From Actinomadura luteofluorescens (GTDB taxonomy: Bacteria; Actinomycetota; Actinomycetes; Streptosporangiales; Streptosporangiaceae): 64,000 nucleotides of DNA. Position 1 is the stretch's first letter. Each line of letters begins with the position of its first letter. A program made the translations under genes and the position numbers. Shown here piece after piece: positions 26,584 to 33,014 of the stretch. Below the pieces are notes generated by a model. That model was not told the origin of the DNA. It saw only the letters and a program-made list of their open reading frames with translations, and searched no databases. The DNA is taken from the NCBI RefSeq assembly GCF_013409365.1, contig NZ_JACCBA010000001.1:4650001-4714000 (forward strand), read 5' to 3'.

Positions 26584-27837
26584 ATGAACAGCTCTACGAC
26601 TCCAGGTTCCCGGGCCGCGGCCGTGTGGTCGCTCGTCGGCCTGGTGCTGCTGACGATCAACCTGCGTGCCGCGATCACGGGGATCTCGCCGGTGCTCGGC
26701 GACCTGCGGGACGCGTTCGGGCTGTCGGGGGCGGAGGCCGGCGTCCTCACCACGCTCCCGGTGCTGTGCCTGGGCGTGTTCGCGGCCGTCGCCCCGGCCG
26801 TCGCGCGGCGGTTCGGCACCGAGACGGCGATCGCCGGCTCCCTCGTCATGATCACGACGGGGATCGTGCTGCGGGTGGCGCAGTCCCCGGTCTCGCTGTT
26901 CGTGGGAACGGTCCTGGCCGGGGCGGGGATCGCGATGGGCAACGTCCTCATGCCGGCCATGATCAAGCGCGCGTTCCCGTCCCGGCTGGGCTCGCTGACC
27001 GGGCTCGCGATGATGCTGATGGCGGCCAGCGGCGCGATCGCGGCCGGGCTCGCGGTGCCGCTGGAGGAGGCGGGCGGCTGGCGTCTCGCGCTCGCGGTCT
27101 GGGCCGTCCCTTCGCTGGTCGCCGCGCTCGTGTGGGGTCCGCTCGCCGTGCGGGGCCGCCGCGCCCCGACGGCGCCGGTCACCGCCCCGCGCGCCGGGGG
27201 ATCGCTGCTGCGCTCGCCGACGGCCTGGTTCGTCACCGCGTTCATGGGCCTGGCGTCGCTGATGTTCTACGTGCTGATGTCGTGGCTGCCGGAGGTCATG
27301 CGCGACGCCGGCTATCCGGCCGCCACGGCCGGGATGATGGTCTCCGCCATGATGATCGCCGGGATCCCGCTGGGCTTCCTGGTGCCGGTGTTCGCCGCCC
27401 GCCTGCGCGACCAGCGCCCCCTCGTCGTCGCCGTCGCGGCCACGATGGTCGTCGGCCTGGTCGGGCTGCTGCTCGCCCCGTCCGCCGGGTGGACGTGGGT
27501 CGTCATCCTCGGCATCGGCACCGGCAGCGCCTTCCCGCTGGCGTTCACGCTGCTCAGCCTCCGTTCGCCGACCCCGTCCGCGGCCGCGAGCCTGTCGGGT
27601 ATGGCGCAGACGGGCGGCTACCTCCTCGCCGGGACCGGTCCGCTCGCGGTCGGCGTCCTGCACGAGGCCACGGGCGGCTGGAACGTGCCAGTGGCCCTGC
27701 TGCTCGTCCTGGTGGTCCCGGAGGTCGTGGTCGGGCTGCTGGCCGCGCGCCCCGGGTTCGTCCGCCCGGCCGGGCCGGCGACGCCGCTGGTCGAGCCGAA
27801 GGCCCTCCGGGCGCCCGAGCCCGCGCGCACCCGCTGA
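26584..27837 (+). CDS. CynX/NimT-family MFS transporter
   Basis: 417 residues with 12 predicted membrane helices. The N-terminus LTINLRAAITGISPVLGDL is the hallmark of the CynX/NimT branch, whose members move cyanate, 2-nitroimidazole or small organic anions. Codon use matches the neighbours. The FCD-type GntR gene upstream on the same strand probably regulates it. It ends exactly against the convergent 102-residue gene. Confidence 0.88.
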   Translation: MNSSTTPGSRAAAVWSLVGLVLLTINLRAAITGISPVLGDLRDAFGLSGAEAGVLTTLPVLCLGVFAAVAPAVARRFGTETAIAGSLVMITTGIVLRVAQSPVSLFVGTVLAGAGIAMGNVLMPAMIKRAFPSRLGSLTGLAMMLMAASGAIAAGLAVPLEEAGGWRLALAVWAVPSLVAALVWGPLAVRGRRAPTAPVTAPRAGGSLLRSPTAWFVTAFMGLASLMFYVLMSWLPEVMRDAGYPAATAGMMVSAMMIAGIPLGFLVPVFAARLRDQRPLVVAVAATMVVGLVGLLLAPSAGWTWVVILGIGTGSAFPLAFTLLSLRSPTPSAAASLSGMAQTGGYLLAGTGPLAVGVLHEATGGWNVPVALLLVLVVPEVVVGLLAARPGFVRPAGPATPLVEPKALRAPEPARTR

Positions 27838-28146
27838 TCAGGAGAAGTCGACGGCGTCCAGGTCGAGGACGCGCGCGTGCAGGACGAGCCGCTGGTGCAG
27901 CGCCGCCCGGAGCGCCCGGTGCAGGCCGTCCTCCAGGTAGAGCTCGCCGTGCCACTGGACCACATGGGGGAACAGGTCGCCGTAGAAGGTGGAGTCCTTC
28001 GACAGCAGCGACTGGAGATCCATCTCTCGCTTGGTGCTGACGAGCTGGTCGAGGCGGACCTGGCGAGGGGGGATCTTGGCCCAGTCCCGGGACGAGAGAC
28101 CGTGCTCTGGATAGGGCCTTCCTTCACCCACCGCCTTAAAGATCAC
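27838..28146 (-). CDS. Conserved actinobacterial protein, 102 aa (VapB-antitoxin-like by annotation habit)
   Basis: The pattern MIFKAVGEGRPYPEHG, IPPRQVRLDQLVSTKREMDL, STFYGDLFPHVVQW and LYLEDGLHRALRAALHQR is a highly conserved actinobacterial family. As I recall, databases often label it a VapB-type antitoxin. The middle segment also resembles ParB-like nuclease domains (RLDQLV...LLSKDS...DGLHR). No toxin gene is adjacent, so a toxin-antitoxin role is doubtful here. ATG 28146. Confidence 0.65.
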   Translation of the reverse strand: MIFKAVGEGRPYPEHGLSSRDWAKIPPRQVRLDQLVSTKREMDLQSLLSKDSTFYGDLFPHVVQWHGELYLEDGLHRALRAALHQRLVLHARVLDLDAVDFS

Positions 28147-28286
28147 CCTTCGAGTCTACGGGCTCCCCAGGGCGCGGAGAAGGCTCGCAACAACATGCGT
28201 CACTCCGCTTTCCGCGTTCGGTAAACCAGTTACCGCCCAGCTCAGCCCGTCCGTGACTTAGTGCCGGGCCTGTCCGGAGCGGCCGT

Positions 28287-28676
28287 TCACGACTGGTGGT
28301 CAGACCAGATGTAGGCGCCGGGAAGCAGCTCCGCCACGGGCACGGCCCGCAGAACGCCGTCCGTGTCGACGATGACGCGGATCGCTGGAAAGTAGTCGAG
28401 AAGGACCTGCCGGCAGCGCCCGCAAGGAGGCATCACCCCGCGGTCGCCGCCCCCGACCGCGACGACGGCGTCCAGCTGGTGCGCGCCCTGCGCGGCGGCC
28501 GTGCCGATCACGGCCAGCTCCGCGCACGGCCCGCCGGTGAAGTGGTGGACGTTCATCGCGGTGACGATGCGTCCGTCCCGGGCCCGGGCGGCGGCCGCCA
28601 CCGTGTGCTCGTCCCCCCGGCTGCACTCGGCGGCTACACGCCCCGCTACCTCGACGAGTTCGTAGTCGACCATCAT
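28287..28676 (-). CDS. Blasticidin-S-deaminase-like cytidine deaminase
   Basis: 129 residues, the size of free-standing cytidine deaminases. Zinc ligands are C51, C85 and C88 with catalytic Glu53, in FTGGPCAELAVIGTAAA and PPCGRCRQVLLD. The use of Cys in CAE, the FTGGPCAEL context, the PCGRCRQVLLD block and the closing AELLPGAYIW closely follow fungal blasticidin-S deaminase as I know it. General cytidine deaminases share the Cys but have different flanks. It may deaminate a peptidyl-nucleoside antibiotic or a related cytosine nucleoside. Two in-frame ATGs open the gene (28676, 28673). Confidence 0.8.
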   Translation of the reverse strand: MMVDYELVEVAGRVAAECSRGDEHTVAAAARARDGRIVTAMNVHHFTGGPCAELAVIGTAAAQGAHQLDAVVAVGGGDRGVMPPCGRCRQVLLDYFPAIRVIVDTDGVLRAVPVAELLPGAYIWSDHQS

Positions 28677-28691
28677 GTCCTTTCCCAGCGT

Positions 28692-28829
28692 TCAGAAGAT
28701 CCCGCGAGCGGTGCCGCGCACCGGCCACTGCGCGCCGACCAGGCGGCGATGGTGTTCGAGCATCGCCGGCCACAACGGTCGCAGCGCGCCGAGGTCCTCC
28801 GGCGTTCCCGTCGCGATGCCGATGTCCAT
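28692..28829 (-). pseudogene. N-terminal remnant of a GNAT acetyltransferase
   Basis: A 45-codon frame from ATG 28829. It reads MDIGIATGTPEDLGALRPLW, then MLEHHRRLVGAQWPVRG and a stop. This is the first helix region of a GNAT N-acetyltransferase whose acetyl-CoA-binding core is absent. It lies between the deaminase and oxidoreductase genes and is probably a deletion remnant. Confidence 0.55.
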
Positions 28830-28916
28830 GATCGCAGCCTAATCGCCGCGATCTTCGTGAGACGGACGCGGCCGACAGGGCCGACCTCGGCGATGCCCAG
28901 ACGTTTTCCGGCCGCG

Positions 28917-29861
28917 TCAGGCGGTGGCCGGCAGGACGACGACCTTGCCCGGGAGAGTGCCCGCGGCCGCCCGGGCGTGGACCGACGCCAGGTCTGCCAG
29001 TGCGACGCGCTCGGCGACGTCGACGGTCAGCGCGCCGCGGTCCACCCGAGCCACGAGCTCGGACAGTTGCCCGGCGTCGCTGCGGACGAAGAGGTCGATG
29101 CCCCGCACGCCGCGCTCCTCGTCGGCCGGGGCGGGCATCCACACGGTCGTGCTGACCACGACGCCGCCGTCGCGGACCAGACCGGCCAGCGCGGTGAACT
29201 CGGCGGGGTCGATCGGCGCGAGGTTGAGCAGGACGTCGACCGGTTCGGTGACCGCGGTGGTCACCGCGGTCGTGGTGTGGTCGATGACCTCATCGGCGCC
29301 CGCCGCCTTGACGTGCTCGATGCTGCGAGGGCTGCCGGTGGCGATGACGTCGGCACCTGCCGCCTTGGCCAGCTGCACCGCGTAGCCGCCCACGGCTCCG
29401 CCCGCGCCACTGATCAGGATCCGCTGCCCGGCCTTCAGTTCGGCGTGGTCGAAGAGCGCCTGCCACGCGGTGAGACCGACCAGGGGCAGCGCGGCCGCGT
29501 CGGCGAGCGGGATGCTCGTCGGAGCCGGCGCCAGGATCTCCGCGGGCGCCAGGACGTACTCCGCCGCGGCGCCATCGTCGACGAACGGCAGGAAGCCGAC
29601 GATCCGGTCACCGATCTCAAGGCCGCCGACGCCCTCGCCGAGTGCGTCGACCGTCCCCGCGACGTCCAGGCCGGGGATGTGCGGCAAGGCCAGGGGCATC
29701 GGGTCCTGCATGAACCCCGCACGGATGTTGCCGTCGACGCCGTTGAACGTCGTCGCGGCGACGCGGACCCGGACCTGACCGGCGCCCGGCACCGGAAGGT
29801 CGACGTCCTCGTAGCGGAGGACCTCGGGATCGCCGTACTCGTGGAATCGAACCGCCTTCAT
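28917..29861 (-). CDS. NADP-dependent quinone oxidoreductase-like protein
   Basis: 314 residues of the zinc-independent medium-chain reductase group. The GroES-like N-terminal domain (MKAVRFHEYGDPEVLRYEDV, then IPGLDVAGTV) is followed by a Rossmann domain with ISGAGGAVGGYAVQLAKAAG. The zinc ligands of alcohol dehydrogenases are absent. It reduces quinones or enones with NADPH. ATG 29861 follows GAGG. It is divergent from a MarR gene across a region with three identical-type operators, so it is probably induced by electrophiles or phenolics. Confidence 0.88.
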   Translation of the reverse strand: MKAVRFHEYGDPEVLRYEDVDLPVPGAGQVRVRVAATTFNGVDGNIRAGFMQDPMPLALPHIPGLDVAGTVDALGEGVGGLEIGDRIVGFLPFVDDGAAAEYVLAPAEILAPAPTSIPLADAAALPLVGLTAWQALFDHAELKAGQRILISGAGGAVGGYAVQLAKAAGADVIATGSPRSIEHVKAAGADEVIDHTTTAVTTAVTEPVDVLLNLAPIDPAEFTALAGLVRDGGVVVSTTVWMPAPADEERGVRGIDLFVRSDAGQLSELVARVDRGALTVDVAERVALADLASVHARAAAGTLPGKVVVLPATA

Positions 29862-29890
29862 TTGTGGTGCCTCATTTCCGAGCGAACGAG

Positions 29891-29964
29891 TGCTTCGAAT
29901 CCGAAGCACATGCGTCACCGTAACAGTGCTTCGAAGTTGAAGCAAGTGCTTCGAAAACGAAGTA
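29891..29964. promoter_or_regulatory. Three MarR operators TGCTTC-N6-GAAGYA with divergent promoters
   Basis: Inverted repeats of the form TGCTTC-N6-GAAGCA occur at 29891-29908 and 29927-29944, with a third ending in GAAGTA at 29947-29964. For the oxidoreductase (minus), TTGCTT (29940-29945) and TACGGT (29918-29923) form a promoter with 16-bp spacing that encloses the middle site. For the MarR gene (plus), TAGGGT (29970-29975) lies 7 bases before its ATG, giving a probable leaderless transcript, and the third site covers its -35 region. Confidence 0.8.
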
Positions 29965-29981
29965 GCTGGTAGGGTGCCGCC

Positions 29982-30479
29982 ATGCCTGACACGCCGCCGT
30001 CCCCGGACGCCGTCCAACTGGGCGCTTACTTCGCCCTCATGGAGGTGGCGGGCCTGCTGCGGCACGCGGTCGAGCAGCAGCTGCGCGAGGCAGGCGATCT
30101 CAGTTACGTGCAGTTCCAGCTCCTGGCGCGCCTCGGCCTCGACTCGCCGAGCGGCAGTGAGCGCATGACCGACCTGGCCGACGGCGTCGTGTACAGCCGT
30201 AGCGGACTGACCTACCAGGCCGGCCTGCTCGAGAAGGCGGGCCTGGTCACGCGCACGCGCTCCGCGGACGACGACCGGGGCGTCACCGTCACGATCACCG
30301 ATGCCGGGCGGGCGCTGCTCGCCAAGGTGCTCCCCGGCCACACCGAGGTCCTCGACCGGCAGCTCTTCCAGCCGCTGTCGCACGAGGACGCCCAAGCCCT
30401 GGCCGACCTGCTGTCGCCGGTGCGCGACCACATGCGCTCGGCGCCGCCCCGTTCGGCGGCGCCCCGCCGCCGGCGGTGA
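29982..30479 (+). CDS. MarR-family regulator
   Basis: 165 residues with a MarR winged helix. The recognition segment is MTDLADGVVYSRSGLTYQAG and the wing is VTRTRSADDDRGVTVTITDAG. The C-terminal tail is Arg/Pro-rich. It should repress itself and the divergent oxidoreductase through the three TGCTTC-N6-GAAGYA sites. Its ATG is the probable first base of the transcript. Confidence 0.88.
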   Translation: MPDTPPSPDAVQLGAYFALMEVAGLLRHAVEQQLREAGDLSYVQFQLLARLGLDSPSGSERMTDLADGVVYSRSGLTYQAGLLEKAGLVTRTRSADDDRGVTVTITDAGRALLAKVLPGHTEVLDRQLFQPLSHEDAQALADLLSPVRDHMRSAPPRSAAPRRRR

Positions 30480-30481
30480 CG

Positions 30482-30666
30482 CGCCCGGATGCGCCCGATG
30501 AGGGTGCCGTCCGGCACGTAGCAGTGCACGCCGCCCTCCAGGGCCCCTCGGCCCAGCGGCCGTCCGACTGCAGGCGTTCGAGGTGCTGGTCGCCATGGCA
30601 GCAATGTCCGGCGCGGAAGCGCTCGTCCAGAACCTCGTATATCCCGTCGGCCGCTTCCTTGGGCAT
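30482..30666 (-). pseudogene. Remnant of an SMP-30/gluconolactonase gene
   Basis: From ATG 30666 the first 43 residues (YEVLDERFRAGHCCHGDQHL, then LQSDGRWAEGP) read as the N-terminus of an SMP-30/gluconolactonase/LRE protein. After a frame change the sequence VHCYVPDGTLIGRIR matches a segment from late in the same family. The 200 or so residues between are missing. This is a deletion remnant between the MarR and Lrp genes. Confidence 0.6.
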
Positions 30667-30742
30667 CGTTTCCCCTCACCGCGCCGTGACTGAATATTCT
30701 TCAGAACAACTTCGGGATGATCGTACGCGATACAGTCATCTT

Positions 30743-31195
30743 GTGAGGAACGTGGATGACATCGATCGTCAGCTGCTGGAACTCCTCCAGCAGGACGCCA
30801 CCCGGTCCTACGCGGCGCTCGGCACGGCGGTCGGCCTGTCGGCCGGGGCCGTCCACGAGCGGGTCCGGAAGATGCGCGAGCGCGGCGTCATCCGGCGGAC
30901 CAGCGTGGACGTGGAGCCGGCCGCGCTCGGGCAGGGCGTGCTGGCCTTCGCCCTGATCGACTCCTCGGTCTGGATGGGCGACCGCGCCGCCGAGTTCGCC
31001 GCCATACCGGAGGTGCAGGAGGCCCACGTCGTCGCGGGCAGTGCGTCCGTGCTCGTCAAGGTGCGGACGTCGACGACCGCGCGGCTCCAGGACGTCCTGC
31101 GGCGGCTGTACGACATCCAGGGCGTCAGCGGCACGAAGGCGACGGTGGTCCTGGAGACGTTCTTCGAACGCCCCATCTCCCCGATCGGTCAGTGA
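30743..31195 (+). CDS. Lrp/AsnC-family regulator
   Basis: 150 residues. The N-terminal helix-turn-helix (DIDRQLLELLQQDATRSYAA, VGLSAGAVHERVRKMRERGVI) precedes the AsnC/RAM effector domain (VLAFALIDSS to GTKATVVLETFFERP). GTG 30743 has no ribosome site, but TACAGT (30731-30736) lies 7 bases upstream, so the message is probably leaderless. An inverted repeat GAATATTC (30692-30699) lies upstream and might be the autoregulatory site. Its target is unknown. Confidence 0.85.
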   Translation: MRNVDDIDRQLLELLQQDATRSYAALGTAVGLSAGAVHERVRKMRERGVIRRTSVDVEPAALGQGVLAFALIDSSVWMGDRAAEFAAIPEVQEAHVVAGSASVLVKVRTSTTARLQDVLRRLYDIQGVSGTKATVVLETFFERPISPIGQ

Positions 31196-31273
31196 CGCCG
31201 TTCCATCGCCGCCAGTTCGCAGGTGCGGCGGGAGTCCCGGAACCGGTTTGATCATCTTCTCGTCGGAACCGGT

Positions 31274-32266
31274 ATGACCGATATCGATCCGTTGGGCGTT
31301 CCGGATTCCCCCGACGCCTGGCGCGCTCTCGCCGCCGACTGGGCCAACACCTCAGGCGTCCGCTCGCGGCGGTACACGGACCTCATGCAGGGGACGGTCG
31401 CCCACCTGGGAGCCGCCCCGCAGGGCCCGCACGCCCTGGCGTGGGCGCTGGGCGTCCTGACGCTGACGGCCCGTCTGGAGGGAATGGCTCTGCCCGATGC
31501 GGCGCCTGTCGTGGCGGCCCTGACCGCGGCGGCCGAGCGGCTGGACGGCGAACCCTGCGACCACGCCGACCACCCGTACCTGACGGACTTCGACGCCGAA
31601 GGTCTCAACTGGAGGTTCCGTCCGGAGGAGATGGCCCTGCGGGCCGTGGGCGCCGGACCGCCCCTGGACGATCCCGGCCGGTGGGGGTGTCCGCGCAACG
31701 TCGCCGGGTTCGCGCGGGCGGCGGCCGAAGCGGCGTCCCCCGGCACCTTCGACGACGTCCCGGTCCGGGCCCCCGCGAGTATCGGGCGGGGCCTGGAGTA
31801 CCTCTCCGACGTGATCTATGACCACCCGCACGGCGACCCCTACGAGACCCTCGTCGACGAAGCCCGTGCCCTGCTGCAGGCCGCGCGCGAGGACACGCCC
31901 GAACTGCCGGGCCTGGTGGTCGCCAACTGCGCGCTGCTCCCGTACGCCGTCTCCGAGCGGGTCGAATCCGCCGAGGTCCTGGACGAGATCATCAACGCCC
32001 TGGAAGCCGCCGCGCGGCGCTGCGACGAGACCCCGGCGTGCGACCACGCCGCCCATCCGGACCTCGACGACTTCGAGAGCTACCGCAGAGACGCCGAACT
32101 GATGCTCACCCCCGGAGGACGGCGCGCCTACCGATGGCGGCACCGAACGCTCGGCGGCCTCCCGCTGGAAGCCTGGACCTGCCGCCACCACTTCGGGATC
32201 GAAGCCGAGATCGCGCTTGACGAGGTCCGCGAAGCCCGCGCGGAGCTGACCGCCGAAGAGGGGTAG
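31274..32266 (+). CDS. Hypothetical protein, 330 aa
   Basis: I do not recognise this protein. It is soluble and mostly helical. A repeated element is visible: GEPCDHADHPYLTDFDAEG in the first half and TPACDHAAHPDLDDFESYR in the second. Each has C-D-H-A-x-H-P followed by an acidic segment, suggesting an internal duplication and possibly a metal site formed by Cys and His. A final CRHHFGIEAEI adds another Cys/His pair. ATG 31274; a terminator follows the stop. Confidence 0.65.
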   Translation: MTDIDPLGVPDSPDAWRALAADWANTSGVRSRRYTDLMQGTVAHLGAAPQGPHALAWALGVLTLTARLEGMALPDAAPVVAALTAAAERLDGEPCDHADHPYLTDFDAEGLNWRFRPEEMALRAVGAGPPLDDPGRWGCPRNVAGFARAAAEAASPGTFDDVPVRAPASIGRGLEYLSDVIYDHPHGDPYETLVDEARALLQAAREDTPELPGLVVANCALLPYAVSERVESAEVLDEIINALEAAARRCDETPACDHAAHPDLDDFESYRRDAELMLTPGGRRAYRWRHRTLGGLPLEAWTCRHHFGIEAEIALDEVREARAELTAEEG

Positions 32267-32297
32267 GAGCTCCTGCTGAAGGGTCGGGACACGCGAA

Positions 32298-32326
32298 AGG
32301 CCGGTGCCCGCGTCGGGCACCGGCCT
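32298..32326. terminator. Strong bidirectional terminator
   Basis: A perfect 13-bp stem (AGGCCGGTGCCCG and complement) with loop CGT, between the 330-residue gene and the convergent tRNA-Ser(GGA). It would stop transcription from both sides. Confidence 0.85.
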
Positions 32327-32331
32327 CGGTG

Positions 32332-32419
32332 TGGCGGAGGATGCGAGATTCGAACTCGCGAGCGCTTGCACGCAACACGCTTTCCAAGCGTGCGCCCTAG
32401 GCCACTAGGCGAATCCTCC
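32332..32419 (-). tRNA. tRNA-Ser (anticodon GGA)
   Basis: An 88-base class II tRNA. The acceptor arm GGAGGAT pairs with ATCCTCC, with discriminator G and encoded CCA. The anticodon stem CACGC/GCGTG encloses TTGGAAA with anticodon GGA, reading UCC and UCU. The T arm is GCGAG-TTCGAAT-CTCGC and a long variable arm is present. Confidence 0.95.
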
Positions 32420-32429
32420 ACGGGGAAGC

Positions 32430-32774
32430 CTACCGGTTCTCGGGCAGTGACCTGACATCAATTACCACGTCGACCGGGATCGGTCCGTAGACGTGGGGGA
32501 ACAGTTCGTCCCCAGCGGGCTCATAGCGGACGGGCGCGTCGAGTCGGGACACGTCGATGAGCAGCAGAACCAGCGCTTCGCGGGGGACGTCGCCGTAGAA
32601 GCGGTCCAGGACGCCCTCCACCTGGGCGATGTCGGACGAGCAGTGGATGAAGCCCTCCTCGTCCAGGGTCCGGCCCAGGGTGGACATGGTGTACGCCACG
32701 CCCGTGCTCCGGGCGGATTCCCAGTGGGTTCGTTCGGCGATGTGCAGGAGCGTGTCCTGGGGAGAGGCGGGCAT
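32430..32774 (-). CDS. DUF952-family protein
   Basis: 114 residues with the DUF952 pattern: LLHIAERTHWESARSTG, LDEEGFIHCSSDIAQVEGVL, and the closing ELFPHVYGPIP. The fold is related to ADP-ribosyl-transferase-like proteins, but function is unknown. ATG 32774. It is divergent from the SRP RNA gene. Confidence 0.85.
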   Translation of the reverse strand: MPASPQDTLLHIAERTHWESARSTGVAYTMSTLGRTLDEEGFIHCSSDIAQVEGVLDRFYGDVPREALVLLLIDVSRLDAPVRYEPAGDELFPHVYGPIPVDVVIDVRSLPENR

Positions 32775-32832
32775 GAGCGGAGACTACGCTGGAATGCGTG
32801 GCCATCCTGGGCTCGGGATGCCATAGACTCTG

Positions 32833-32927
32833 GGCAGACCCCTCGCACGGCGTCACCCTGTGAACCTCCCCAGGGCCGGAAGGCAGCAAGGATAAGCAGG
32901 CTCTGGCGGGTGTGCGGGGGGTCCCTT
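32833..32927 (+). ncRNA. ffs: Signal recognition particle RNA, small bacterial type (4.5S-like)
   Basis: A hairpin RNA of about 95 bases. The closing stem pairs GACCCCTCGCAC with GTGCGGGGGGTC. The apical part holds the universally conserved domain IV core: AGGGCCGGAAGGCAGCAA with its GGAA tetraloop and the asymmetric loop. It binds Ffh for co-translational targeting. TAGACT (32824-32829) is a probable -10 box. Position just upstream of dnaX is typical of actinobacteria. Confidence 0.93.
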
Positions 32928-33014
32928 GGTTTGACGGCGATCGGTCCGCGACGACCGGTCCACGGCGACACGGCGCTTCTGACGCTCTGCTTCTCGAGGG
33001 AGGGCGGACCCCCG

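Noticed and set aside
27838..28146. VapBC toxin-antitoxin module
   Set aside because: Only the antitoxin-like protein is present; the neighbours are a transporter and a deaminase, with no PIN-domain toxin.
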